From: JBQLZQ01 sp052168355
GTDB lineage: Bacteria > Pseudomonadota > Alphaproteobacteria > DSM-16000 > Inquilinaceae
Direction: 5' to 3'
Assembly (NCBI GenBank): GCA_052168355.1
Contig: JBQLZQ010000023.1
Span: 12,890-76,889 of the forward strand
Length of the DNA stretch: 64,000 bases
Shown: one piece after another, positions 25,046-32,571 of the stretch
Position numbering within the stretch: the stretch's first letter is position 1
Layout of the letters: every line of letters starts with the position of its first letter
Position numbers and translations under genes: made by a program
The notes under the pieces: generated by a model
What the model saw: the letters and a program-made list of their open reading frames with translations, nothing else
Database searches by the model: none
Told to the model about the DNA's origin: nothing

Positions 25046-26263
25046 TTGACGACTTCAGCCGATCGCGCCATTCAGCGTCGCGCACGTTTCGCCGCGCCCC
25101 TCGCCGTCGCTCTGGCCGCCATGGTCGGCGCGGCACAGTCGTTCGCGGCGACGGCGGAGGATGATCGGTTCATCGCCGGCTACGCATCGGCCATTCTCGA
25201 GAGGGAATTCGATCTGCCCGGCGTGACCGTATCGGTCGAGGGCGGCGCGATCACCATCACCGGCGACGATATCGAGGAGCGGACCTTGCTGCGGTTGGAC
25301 GAGGCGCTGCGCTCGATACCTGGCGTGGCCGCCGTCACCGTCCGTCAGGATCCAGCAGCACCGGCGCCGGGTGTCGTGGCGCAACGGACCCCGCCCGCAG
25401 CCACGCGGCCCGCTACGCCGACCATCGAGGCGGGCCCCGCGGAGGGACCGGTGACCGTACAGACCGACGACGCCCCCGATGCCGCCGACGGGCCACAGAT
25501 CCTGCCGCGTTCGGTGCTGTTCGACCCCCTGCTGGCCGATCCCAGATGGCCCCATTTCTCGGCGTCCTACCGCTACTTCCGAGACGATCCGGATGTCGAA
25601 CATGCCGGCGCCGTGGGGTTTGGCGATACGTTTTCATTGTATCGGGATCAGGCCTTCGGCGGCCGGTGGGAAGTCGGCTTCCAGGCCGGCGTCTTCGCCC
25701 TGTTCGACCTCGACAGCGATAGCAAGGATCTGCTCAACGCCGACTATTGGGTCGGCATACCGCTAAGCTTCCGCAAGGGCGATTTTTCCGCGACGACGCG
25801 GATCTATCATCAAAGTTCTCACCTGGGTGACGAGTTCCTGTTGCGCGGCACCACCGATCAGACCGATCGCGTCAATTTGAGCTACGAGGCCGTCGACCTT
25901 CTGCTGTCCTACGACATCGACGAGACGCTGCGGGTTTATGGCGGTGGCGGCTATCTGTTTCACCGCGAGCCCGAGGATCTGGACCCGTGGATCGCCCAAA
26001 CGGGGGTGGAGTATCTCCACGATCGATCCTGGGCCGGCGTCATGCGGCCGGTCGCGGCGCTGGATATTCAGGTCCGGGAGGAAAGCGGCTGGTCGCCCGA
26101 TTTCTCCGCTCGGGCCGGCGTGCAGATCGAAAACCCCAGACTGATCAGCGAAACGGTCCAGATCACCGCCGAATACTACAACGGTCGCAATCCCAACGGT
26201 CAGTTCTACGATCGGGACCTTGAGTATATCGGCCTGGGAATCCACGTCTTTTTGAACGAGTAG
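25046..26263 (+). CDS. Exported BON-domain and DUF1207 outer-membrane protein
   Basis: 405 residues if it starts at TTG 25046, five bases after the AI-2E stop and preceded by GGGATAAGG; no ATG in a plausible place gives a whole signal peptide. A signal peptide (to about residue 33, ending SFAA) is followed by a BON-like segment (LPGVTVSVEGGAITITGDDI), a Pro/Ala linker, and a C-terminal DUF1207 domain with LADPRWPHFSASYRYF, WEVGFQAGVFALFDL and many alternating beta strands, ending IGLGIHVFLNE. It is probably a beta-barrel at the outer membrane. The BON-DUF1207 fusion suggests membrane-associated stress function. Confidence 0.78.
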   Translation: MTTSADRAIQRRARFAAPLAVALAAMVGAAQSFAATAEDDRFIAGYASAILEREFDLPGVTVSVEGGAITITGDDIEERTLLRLDEALRSIPGVAAVTVRQDPAAPAPGVVAQRTPPAATRPATPTIEAGPAEGPVTVQTDDAPDAADGPQILPRSVLFDPLLADPRWPHFSASYRYFRDDPDVEHAGAVGFGDTFSLYRDQAFGGRWEVGFQAGVFALFDLDSDSKDLLNADYWVGIPLSFRKGDFSATTRIYHQSSHLGDEFLLRGTTDQTDRVNLSYEAVDLLLSYDIDETLRVYGGGGYLFHREPEDLDPWIAQTGVEYLHDRSWAGVMRPVAALDIQVREESGWSPDFSARAGVQIENPRLISETVQITAEYYNGRNPNGQFYDRDLEYIGLGIHVFLNE

Positions 26264-26291
26264 GGATCCCGTCGGCGGCGCCTGTCCCGGC

Positions 26292-26316
26292 GGAACCATT
26301 CTTCAAGCTCGACGTT
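26292..26316 (+). promoter_or_regulatory. EcfG-type promoter of the PLDc_N gene
   Basis: GGAAC-N16-CGTT, an exact consensus match, 59 bases before the ATG at 26376. It may also transcribe the entericidin gene that follows. Confidence 0.75.
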
Positions 26317-26375
26317 TCTGAGGCGGCACGGTGCCGGGCTATAGCCGGGCGGCCATCACAGACGGAGCGAGGGAA

Positions 26376-26576
26376 ATGGGTATAGAAGTTGGCTCGATCT
26401 TTGGACTGCTAATATTGATAGCCGATATCTGGGCGATCATAAATGTTGTCCAAAGCTCAGCGTCCACCGGCGGAAAGGTTCTCTGGGTTCTGCTTATCCT
26501 CCTCTTGCCTGTGATAGGCCTCCTTCTGTGGCTTTTCATGGGGCCACGGGGAAACCGGTCGGCCACCATCAACTAA
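26376..26576 (+). CDS. PLDc_N-type small membrane protein
   Basis: 66 residues from ATG 26376, preceded by GAGCGAGGG. Two hydrophobic helices (SIFGLLILIADIWAIINVV and VLWVLLILLLPVIGLLLWLF) ending in MGPRG match the phospholipase D N-terminal membrane domain found alone in many stress-induced small proteins. No catalytic HKD motif is present. The EcfG-type promoter directly upstream supports a general-stress role. Confidence 0.82.
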   Translation: MGIEVGSIFGLLILIADIWAIINVVQSSASTGGKVLWVLLILLLPVIGLLLWLFMGPRGNRSATIN

Positions 26577-26596
26577 TTTCTATCAGGAGCACTACA

Positions 26597-26743
26597 ATGC
26601 AGTCAAAAGCCGTGAAGACACTCGCCATGATCCTTCTTTTCCTCGGGATCGGGTCCATGGTCACCGCCTGCGACAACACGATCCGCGGCATCGGCCAGGA
26701 TGTGGAAGATACGGGCGACGCCATCGAAGATTCGGCCAGCTGA
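26597..26743 (+). CDS. Entericidin-like lipoprotein
   Basis: 48 residues from ATG 26597 with AGGAG upstream. A signal peptide ends in a lipobox (SMVTAC), followed by DNTIRGIGQDVEDTGDAIED, the typical EcnA/EcnB pattern. Entericidins are small envelope lipoproteins with toxin/antidote roles in Enterobacteria and stress-regulated homologues elsewhere. It begins 20 bases after the PLDc_N gene, so probably shares its EcfG promoter. An inverted repeat at 26767-26791 may terminate the transcript. Confidence 0.85.
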   Translation: MQSKAVKTLAMILLFLGIGSMVTACDNTIRGIGQDVEDTGDAIEDSAS

Positions 26744-26766
26744 CACCTCACGCCTCTCACCGATCC

Positions 26767-26791
26767 GACCGGCGCCTTTTCGGTGCCGGTC
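26767..26791. terminator. Possible stem-loop after the entericidin gene
   Basis: GACCGGCGCC, a TTTTC loop and GGTGCCGGTC pair over ten bases with one G-T pair. There is no T tract, so only weak support as a terminator. Confidence 0.35.
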
Positions 26792-26861
26792 GAATCGGTC
26801 GGGACGCCGCGATCATTCACGCCCCGACCAGGGCTTTCTTATCGATCAAGGGGACGAGGGG

Positions 26862-27056
26862 ATGAATAAGCATACGGGCAACCAAGGCGAAGGAAACCGG
26901 TCGGCCGACGAGGCGTACCGCGAGGACACCAAAAAGTTTGTGGAGTCCGGAAAGGTCGATGAAAGCGCTAAAAAGGCCAAGACGGCTCTTGAAGGCGAGG
27001 AACGCGAAGAGTTGGAAAGAGCCGAGCGGGAGGGCAAGAAGCCGCTTCACAAGTAG
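26862..27056 (+). CDS. Small charged hydrophilic stress-type protein
   Basis: 64 residues from ATG 26862, preceded by GACGAGGGG. It is lysine/glutamate-rich throughout (for example SGKVDESAKKAKTALEGEER) with no hydrophobic core, like small stress-inducible hydrophilic proteins. I do not recognise a named family with certainty. It is followed by a strong terminator at 27094. Confidence 0.65.
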   Translation: MNKHTGNQGEGNRSADEAYREDTKKFVESGKVDESAKKAKTALEGEEREELERAEREGKKPLHK

Positions 27057-27093
27057 AGGCACCGGGCCCGCCCGTGATCCAAATCACCAACGG

Positions 27094-27133
27094 AAAAAAG
27101 CCCCGCGCCTGAACAGGACGCGGGGCTTTTCAT
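27094..27133. terminator. Bidirectional intrinsic terminator
   Basis: AAAAGCCCCGCG and CGCGGGGCTTTT pair perfectly around an 11-base loop, with A runs before and T runs after. It serves the converging genes ending at 27056 (plus) and 27145 (minus). Confidence 0.85.
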
Positions 27134-27144
27134 TAGGCCGCAGG

Positions 27145-27504
27145 CTACATCGTGGAGGGCGCCAGCTGGGACTCGTAAACCGCCAAGGCGGCTTCCACGT
27201 CGCTGTTCAAGCAACCGCTGGTCGTCACCTTCATGCTCATCGACCTCTTGGCGTCCTGGATCAAGCCAAGCTTGGTTCCTGCGCCGAGATTCTCACCGGC
27301 CAGTTCCATAGCCCGATCGTCGACCTGCTCGGCTTCGGCCTGGGTCAGCTTGGTGTCGTTGCAGCGCTCATAGGCGATGACGGCGCGCCACAGGTCGTAA
27401 TAAGCCTCTTCCCCTGGAGACATGTCCGCTGCCGTGCTGACGCCGGCGACCCCGGCGGTCATGACAAAAGCGGCGGAAGCCACGAGCGTACGAACGGAAT
27501 TCAT
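27145..27504 (-). CDS. Exported protein of unknown function
   Basis: 119 residues from the ATG at 27504: a signal peptide (MNSVRTLVASAAFVMTAGVA, cleavage near STAA) and a mature part with two cysteines (YERCNDTKLT and TSGCLNSDVE) likely forming a disulfide. I do not recognise the family. An exact EcfG-type promoter at 27558-27582 stands upstream, so it is probably general-stress induced and periplasmic. Confidence 0.72.
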   Translation of the reverse strand: MNSVRTLVASAAFVMTAGVAGVSTAADMSPGEEAYYDLWRAVIAYERCNDTKLTQAEAEQVDDRAMELAGENLGAGTKLGLIQDAKRSMSMKVTTSGCLNSDVEAALAVYESQLAPSTM

Positions 27505-27557
27505 TGTGTACCTCATTGTATGATGCGGTGCGTTCCCTAATGGGGACGGACAAGCGA

Positions 27558-27582
27558 AACGGGCCAGACCACCTATCGTTCC
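27558..27582 (-). promoter_or_regulatory. EcfG-type promoter of the exported-protein gene
   Basis: On the minus strand GGAAC-N16-CGTT, an exact match, 53 bases before the ATG at 27504. It is divergent from the promoter at 27689-27713 in the same 336-base gap. Confidence 0.75.
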
Positions 27583-27688
27583 CCAATAGCCGGCAGAAAT
27601 CAACTTATCACCTGTCCGAAGTCTATTTTACCGACACTAAAAACCTTAAGAACATGGCGGTTTCAAGGCTTTTCCGCCGGATTGGGGT

Positions 27689-27713
27689 GGAACGTCTCTG
27701 ACCCGGCAACGTT
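27689..27713 (+). promoter_or_regulatory. EcfG-type promoter of the second ecfG gene
   Basis: GGAAC-N16-CGTT, an exact match, 127 bases upstream of the ATG at 27841. Implies that the second EcfG gene is controlled by EcfG itself or by its paralogue. Confidence 0.75.
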
Positions 27714-27840
27714 AATTGCGCAAGAACACCGGAGATCGTCAGGCGTCACGGCTCGATCAAAGCGATTCGGCCACATCGTCGCCCGACATAACGGTGTCCG
27801 TTCGTCACCTCGCCCAATCTCCCGGCTTGGAAGGGCTTTC

Positions 27841-28410
27841 ATGGCCACCGCCGTCTTCCGCGCGCTGCTGCTCGAGACGATCCCGCATTTGCGTGCGTTT
27901 GCGCGCGTCCTGACCCGAGACCGGGATACGGCCGACGATCTGGTTCAGGACGCGGTGACGCGGGCGCTGACCGCTTCCGATCAGTTTACGGAAGGGACCA
28001 ATTTCAAGGCCTGGATGTTCACGATCTTGCGCAATGCACACGTTAACAATCTGCGCCGGAACAAATACCGATTCGAGCCTCTGGATGAAGCGGCCTTATC
28101 AAAAGCCAGTACCCCCGCCACCCAAGACACAAACGTGGAATTCACGCAATTTGTCGAAATTTTCGGAAGACTGAGACCGGAGTATCGCGAAGTTCTGATC
28201 CTCGTCGGCGCCACCGGCCTGAGCTACGAGGAGGCGGCCGCCATCTGCGGTTGTGCCGTGGGGACCATAAAGAGCCGCTTGTCCCGTGCACGGCGCGACC
28301 TGGCCAGCCGGGTCGGCGAGGCGGATGGGCATCTCGATAAGACCGTTCAGCCGGACGTCGCCGACGAGCCGGCCGGGCCGGCGGCCTTAAAGGGCTATTC
28401 CGTCGGATAG
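27841..28410 (+). CDS. EcfG-type general stress sigma factor (second copy)
   Basis: 189 residues from the ATG at 27841; the open frame runs up to 27682 across the promoter, so the longer version is unlikely. It has region 2 IPHLRAFARVLTRDRDTADD and LVQDAVTRALTASDQFTEGT, and region 4 with CGCAVGTIKSRLSRARRDL, nearly matching the first EcfG copy. No anti-sigma gene adjoins it. A paralogue without its own NepR and with a consensus EcfG promoter suggests a cascade or feed-forward loop. Confidence 0.9.
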   Translation: MATAVFRALLLETIPHLRAFARVLTRDRDTADDLVQDAVTRALTASDQFTEGTNFKAWMFTILRNAHVNNLRRNKYRFEPLDEAALSKASTPATQDTNVEFTQFVEIFGRLRPEYREVLILVGATGLSYEEAAAICGCAVGTIKSRLSRARRDLASRVGEADGHLDKTVQPDVADEPAGPAALKGYSVG

Positions 28411-28416
28411 CAGGCC

Positions 28417-28686
28417 TTATCGGGGCTCACGAGCGTCGGCAATGTCCAGGGGATAGCTGTGCCCGTTGACGACGGCGATCCAGCGACCCGGATCGTCGGG
28501 CCCGCCGACGCATCGAAAGCGGTAGGCGAAGGTCGATCGCCGCGCCGCGCGCGCCCGCTCTGTGCCCGCGATCAACGCCGCCTGGTCGGCGCACCGTTGC
28601 GAACTGGCATAAAGGCTGGGCGACGTAATCCAGGTGCAATCGGCGGCGTTCAGCCCCACACACGCGACCAGCATCATCACGAACAT
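28417..28686 (-). CDS. Small exported protein of unknown function
   Basis: 89 residues from the ATG at 28686 (MFVMMLVACVGLNAADCTWI; the frame is open further upstream). The signal peptide is short and the mature part has three cysteines and a run FAYRFRCVGG. I do not recognise the family. It converges with the second ecfG gene, with only six bases between the stops. Upstream, at 28771-28778, is a TTAACCAT on the minus strand. Confidence 0.6.
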   Translation of the reverse strand: MFVMMLVACVGLNAADCTWITSPSLYASSQRCADQAALIAGTERARAARRSTFAYRFRCVGGPDDPGRWIAVVNGHSYPLDIADAREPR

Positions 28687-28851
28687 CGCAAATTGCCCCT
28701 TTAAGCCGCCCCGACCGGCGGATCGGGGCACGTGGGTTGATGGTTTATCGTCGGCCCGGCGCGTGAAGTTATGGTTAACGGCAAGCAATGCCGATGATGA
28801 CCCGTCAGGATCGCTCCGCTCGATCGGGGGGTAGAAGGACGGCAGGAAGCG

Positions 28852-28876
28852 GGAACCAAATCACCGTGGCGGTGTT
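28852..28876 (+). promoter_or_regulatory. EcfG-like promoter of the PRC-barrel gene
   Basis: GGAAC-N16-TGTT, one base off the consensus in the -10 element, 66 bases before the ATG at 28943. Confidence 0.6.
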
Positions 28877-28942
28877 TTCATCCTCATCCCTGCCGCGATG
28901 ACGGCAGGTACTGAGAAAATGGAACCTTATTAGGAGCGAGAG

Positions 28943-29653
28943 ATGTACAAGCTAATTCTGGCCACGACTTCTGCCATGGCGCTGATGACCACGGCTGCCG
29001 TTGCCCAGAACGATCAGCCGGTTGCTGAAGAATGCATCGCCAATCTTCAGGCCTTCGATCAGGAGCTTGGAGAGAACGCGCCGGGCGTGGGCATGGTCGA
29101 GGCCAGCTATGGCCGCGATATGCGCCAACTTCGCGAGGCGGCCATGGTGTTTGCCCGCAACGGCAACCAGGACGGTTGCGAGATGGTCTTGAGCGAGATG
29201 CGCGACACCATCGAAATGCGCCGGGAACGGATGGCCGAAACCGAGATCGATACCGATCAGATGCGGCTGGACTTCGAGGAGTCACTTGCCGCGGCGGTCG
29301 GTGTCGAGGAGCGCCCCGGCCTGATGCGCAGCGAAAACATCGTCGGCGCCAACCTCGTCAACATGCAAAACGAGGACTTGGGCGACATCGAAAGCGTGGT
29401 CCTGGACCCGGCCAAAGGCGACATCGCCTATGTGCTGGTCTCCAGCGGCGGGTTCCTGGGCATGGGCGAAGATTATGTGCCGGTTCCCTGGAGCGGCCTG
29501 AAGGTCACCCCGGACGGCGATACCTTCGTCCTCGACATGTCCGAGGAGCAGTTTGACGACGCGCCGACCATCAACACCGAACTGCTGGACACGGACCAGG
29601 CCGGTGAATGGCGTACCCAGGTGGAAGGATACTGGACCGCAAGTCGCGGCTGA
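28943..29653 (+). CDS. Exported PRC-barrel domain protein
   Basis: 236 residues, preceded by TAGGAGCGAG. A signal peptide ends near AVAQ; the first mature half is helical with two cysteines, and the second half is a PRC-barrel domain (MRSENIVGANLVNMQNEDLG, VVLDPAKGDIAYVLVSSGGFLGMGEDY). PRC-barrel proteins are common in alphaproteobacterial stress regulons and their function is poorly known. An EcfG-like promoter precedes it and a strong terminator follows. Confidence 0.82.
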   Translation: MYKLILATTSAMALMTTAAVAQNDQPVAEECIANLQAFDQELGENAPGVGMVEASYGRDMRQLREAAMVFARNGNQDGCEMVLSEMRDTIEMRRERMAETEIDTDQMRLDFEESLAAAVGVEERPGLMRSENIVGANLVNMQNEDLGDIESVVLDPAKGDIAYVLVSSGGFLGMGEDYVPVPWSGLKVTPDGDTFVLDMSEEQFDDAPTINTELLDTDQAGEWRTQVEGYWTASRG

Positions 29654-29677
29654 TTTTGTTCTCTCCGAAGGACACGG

Positions 29678-29705
29678 GGCGGCACCTTCGGGTGCCGCCT
29701 TTTTT
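29678..29705 (+). terminator. Intrinsic terminator after the PRC-barrel gene
   Basis: GGCGGCACC, a TTCG tetraloop, GGTGCCGCC and six T residues. A textbook Rho-independent terminator. Confidence 0.92.
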
Positions 29706-29735
29706 CGTGCCGGCGCCGACGCACCGGGTCCGCCT

Positions 29736-30233
29736 TCAAACGTCGCCGTCCCGCCGCTTCCCAGACGGGCGGGCAAACCGTTCCTCGAGCAGGTTCATTA
29801 CGGTGAGGATGAAGATGTTGAACAGGAAGGCAATGCCGGCGATGACATAGTAGCCGCCGCCGCAGGCCAGGCCGATGATCCCGGCCAGCCAGATGTTGGC
29901 CGCCGACGTCAGCCCGTGCACCGCGCCGCGGGCCTGAATAATGGCGCCGGCGCCCAGGAACCCGATGGCCGCGACCACGGCCTCGATGACGCGCAGGGGA
30001 TCGGTTCGGACCCGGTCATCGTCGGGCACGGCGGTGGCGGCAATCAGTTCCAAGGCGATCAGGGTGGTGGTGGCGGCACCCAGGCAGATGAGCATATGGG
30101 TGCGCAGGCCGGCGGACTTGCCGCGAATCTCCCGGTCCAGACCGATAAAGAGCCCGAAGATGCAGGCAAGCCCCAGCCGTATCGCGATCTCGCCGATCGG
30201 CGTATGTGGGACGATCCCCCATCCCTCCAGCAC
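29736..30233 (-). CDS. MgtC/SapB family membrane protein
   Basis: 165 residues with GTG start at 30233, chosen because GGAG lies upstream; the frame runs to 30551 without similarity. Four or five hydrophobic helices, with the family signatures RLGLACIFGLFIGLDREIRG, KSAGLRTHMLICLGAA and IGFLGAGAIIQ, then GLTSAANIWLAGIIGLACG. MgtC-type proteins aid survival under magnesium limitation or acid stress, acting on ATP synthase or membrane physiology. It closes the stress-gene cluster. Confidence 0.85.
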   Translation of the reverse strand: MLEGWGIVPHTPIGEIAIRLGLACIFGLFIGLDREIRGKSAGLRTHMLICLGAATTTLIALELIAATAVPDDDRVRTDPLRVIEAVVAAIGFLGAGAIIQARGAVHGLTSAANIWLAGIIGLACGGGYYVIAGIAFLFNIFILTVMNLLEERFARPSGKRRDGDV

Positions 30234-30432
30234 CTCATTTCTCCCCTTCGTCGCTCCGCCGCTTGTTCCCACCCATCGGCTGTGGCGGTCAGGAACCACG
30301 CCACTTGCCATGCGTGGCGCACATTGCTGCACCGCAATATGTCCGGGTTTCCAGCTATTTGAGAGATGATATTGAGTCCCACATTGATTGTCGAAGGCAA
30401 TGATAGGCCTTCGCACCAATGGAGATAAGGTT

Positions 30433-30654
30433 ATGAACAGCACCGCGTTTAACCCCGCCACGTCCCGCGACACCGACCTGGGGGCGGTCAAGCACTCCGT
30501 TCTCGCCCGGATCCAGAACTGGCGGGCCAAGCGTCGGGAATATACCCGCATCTATGACGAACTGACCCGCATGGGCGCCCGCGAGATGGACGAGCTGGGT
30601 ATTTCCCCGGCCGATTTCCACAGCATCGCCAACGGCACGTTCCATCGCGACTGA
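30433..30654 (+). CDS. DUF1127 small protein
   Basis: 73 residues from the ATG at 30433, preceded by AGATAAGG. The C-terminal half IYDELTRMGAREMDELGISP matches the DUF1127 pattern (LxxLsdreLxDIGls), found in small arginine-rich proteins linked to phosphate, RNA turnover or stress. A near-match to the EcfG promoter (GGAAC-N16-CGTG, 30292-30316) lies upstream. A possible stem-loop terminator follows at 30671-30693. Confidence 0.8.
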   Translation: MNSTAFNPATSRDTDLGAVKHSVLARIQNWRAKRREYTRIYDELTRMGAREMDELGISPADFHSIANGTFHRD

Positions 30655-30670
30655 CCGGATACGGCCCTTC

Positions 30671-30693
30671 GGCCGGGACCGTTGGTCCCGGCC
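30671..30693 (+). terminator. Possible terminator after the DUF1127 gene
   Basis: GGCCGGGACC-GTT-GGTCCCGGCC is a perfect 10-bp stem with a 3-base loop; the T tract after it is weak. Confidence 0.45.
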
Positions 30694-30852
30694 GGCCGCC
30701 CTTTCGCCAGCCCTTTCGAAGGCCTTGGGAAGGCCTTGGGAAGAACAGCGATAACCCCACGCCGACAATGGGTGAATTATCGCCTTCATCCCCGTATGCT
30801 CGGTCCCATATAGATGAGCGTCAACGCCAAGGACCGACGGGGGAGGCTGACG

Positions 30853-31890
30853 ATGGATACCTATTTGCCGGATGTAGCGGACCGCGCCGCCGCGCCCCTG
30901 ATCGATCCGTTCGGACGGGCGATCAGCTATCTCCGGGTCTCCGTCACCGATCGATGTGATTTCCGCTGCGTCTACTGCATGTCGGAGGCGATGACCTTTT
31001 TGCCGAAGGCCGAGCTTCTGACGCTGGAGGAACTCGACCGGGTCTGCACCGCCTTTATCGGCCTGGGTGTGCGAAAGCTTCGCCTGACCGGCGGCGAACC
31101 TCTGGTCCGGCGCAACATCATGGAGCTGATCCGCGGCCTTGGCCGCCATCTGGACAGCGGCGCGCTGGACGAACTGACCCTGACCACCAACGGCAGTCAG
31201 CTGGCCAAATACGCCCAGGATCTCTATGCGTGCGGTGTCCGGCGGGTCAACGTATCGCTGGACACGCTGGATCCTGACAAGTTTTTGGCCATCACCCGCT
31301 GGGGAAAGTACGACCGCGTGATGGACGGTCTGGCCGCCGCCGATAAGGCCGGTTTGGCGGTCAAGATCAACATGGTGGCGCTGAAGGGCGTCAACGAGGA
31401 CGAAATCGACTCGATGGTCGCCTGGTGCGGCCAGCAGGGATTCGATATGACCCTGATCGAAGTGATGCCGATGGGCGATATCGGCGGCGAGACCAGAGTG
31501 GATCAGTATCTTCCCCTGTCATTGGTTCGATCCCGCCTGCGCGAACGCTGGACCCTGACCGACCTCGACTACTCCAGCGGAGGCCCGGCCCGCTATGTCC
31601 GGGTCGAGGAAACGGGCCGCAAGATCGGCTTCATCACGCCCCTCACCCACAATTTCTGCGAAAGCTGCAACCGGGTCCGCCTGACCTGCACGGGCACCCT
31701 TTACATGTGCCTGGGTCAGGACGACGCCGCGGACCTGCGAACGCCCTTGCGGGCGGACCCTGGCAACGGCGTCCTGATCGACGCCATCGAAGAGGCCATC
31801 GGGCGCAAGCCCAAAGGCCATGACTTCGTCATCGACCGGCGCCACAAGACACCCGCCGTGGCCCGCCACATGAGCGTCACCGGGGGTTAG
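30853..31890 (+). CDS. moaA: GTP 3',8-cyclase MoaA (molybdenum cofactor synthesis)
   Basis: 345 residues from ATG 30853, with GGGGGAGG upstream (an ATG at 30814 is also in frame). A radical-SAM enzyme: the CxxxCxxC site is Cys35, Cys39 and Cys42 (SVTDRCDFRCVYC). The second 4Fe-4S cluster cysteines lie in NFCESCNRVRLTCTGTLYMC, and it ends in the double glycine tail typical of MoaA. With MoaC it converts GTP to cyclic pyranopterin monophosphate, the first molybdopterin step. No other moa genes are in the window. It overlaps the next gene's tail by 14 bases on the opposite strand. Confidence 0.95.
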   Translation: MDTYLPDVADRAAAPLIDPFGRAISYLRVSVTDRCDFRCVYCMSEAMTFLPKAELLTLEELDRVCTAFIGLGVRKLRLTGGEPLVRRNIMELIRGLGRHLDSGALDELTLTTNGSQLAKYAQDLYACGVRRVNVSLDTLDPDKFLAITRWGKYDRVMDGLAAADKAGLAVKINMVALKGVNEDEIDSMVAWCGQQGFDMTLIEVMPMGDIGGETRVDQYLPLSLVRSRLRERWTLTDLDYSSGGPARYVRVEETGRKIGFITPLTHNFCESCNRVRLTCTGTLYMCLGQDDAADLRTPLRADPGNGVLIDAIEEAIGRKPKGHDFVIDRRHKTPAVARHMSVTGG

Positions 31891-32335
31891 CACCAGCCTG
31901 ACGCCGCTTCAGGGCGTCGGTCAGGTCCTTGACGTACTGTTGGGCGATCCGCGACGCCTCGCTCCGGCCCGCCTCGACCGATGGCAGGGTGCCGGCCGGC
32001 GGCGACGTATCCAACGGCAGCGCGGACCGGAACGGGCCAGCCGAGCCGGTAGGACGCTCGAGGCGCCGGACCTCCCACGCCCGCTGTCCCAGCTCCCGGC
32101 GCTCCAGAACATTGCCGACCCGCCGCTGATCCAGGGCCCGGGCCTGAACCGCCGATCTCGCTCCGCCGATAGCGTTGAGACGGCGGCGCTCCAATTCGAG
32201 CAGCGCCCGATCCCGGCTGGCGCGTTCCAGCCGCCAACCGCTGTCGTCGGCCTGGGCGGCGACCGGGATGCCCGCCCCCAGGCAGATCAGCATCACGCCC
32301 GTCAGGGCGGCAACGAGGCCGACAGGTTTCATCAT
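31877..32335 (-). CDS. Exported Arg/Ala-rich protein of unknown function
   Basis: 152 residues from ATG 32335 (or the next ATG, 32332). A signal peptide ends near VAAQA; the mature part is Arg-, Leu- and Ala-rich with probable helices (SRDRALLELERRRLNAIGGA). No family was recognised. Its 3' end overlaps moaA by 14 bases, tail to tail. The N-terminal addition suggested by the longer frame to 32416 is unlikely because it precedes the signal peptide. Confidence 0.6.
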   Translation of the reverse strand: MMKPVGLVAALTGVMLICLGAGIPVAAQADDSGWRLERASRDRALLELERRRLNAIGGARSAVQARALDQRRVGNVLERRELGQRAWEVRRLERPTGSAGPFRSALPLDTSPPAGTLPSVEAGRSEASRIAQQYVKDLTDALKRRQAGANPR

Positions 32336-32571
32336 CAATATCTTGGGGGCGGATTGTCGTTCCGCCAGAGCCGCGCGGCCCCTTGAGTCAAAAAAAACTT
32401 TCGTCAATAAGCTCAAGACTCATCGATTGCCTCTATCAACATTCGACTTAAAAATATATGATGTGATGCAGGTTTAATCTTTGATTTTTAATGAGAATAG
32501 CTGACTTTTCTCTTTAACCATCAAGGTGACGGAGACCAACAGCATCCCGTAATTTAGATATTTAAACAAAA
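32336..32571. other. AT-rich intergenic region before the GGDEF-EAL gene
   Basis: This stretch is much richer in A and T than its surroundings and holds no convincing gene. It contains TTAACCAT at 32514-32521, about 50 bases upstream of the GGDEF-EAL ATG, a sequence resembling a CtrA half-site. Probably a promoter region for one or both flanking genes. Confidence 0.4.

Noticed and set aside
30292..30316. EcfG promoter before the DUF1127 gene
   Set aside because: GGAAC-N16-CGTG has one mismatch in the -10 and lies 117 bases from the ATG; mentioned as possible but not called as a feature.
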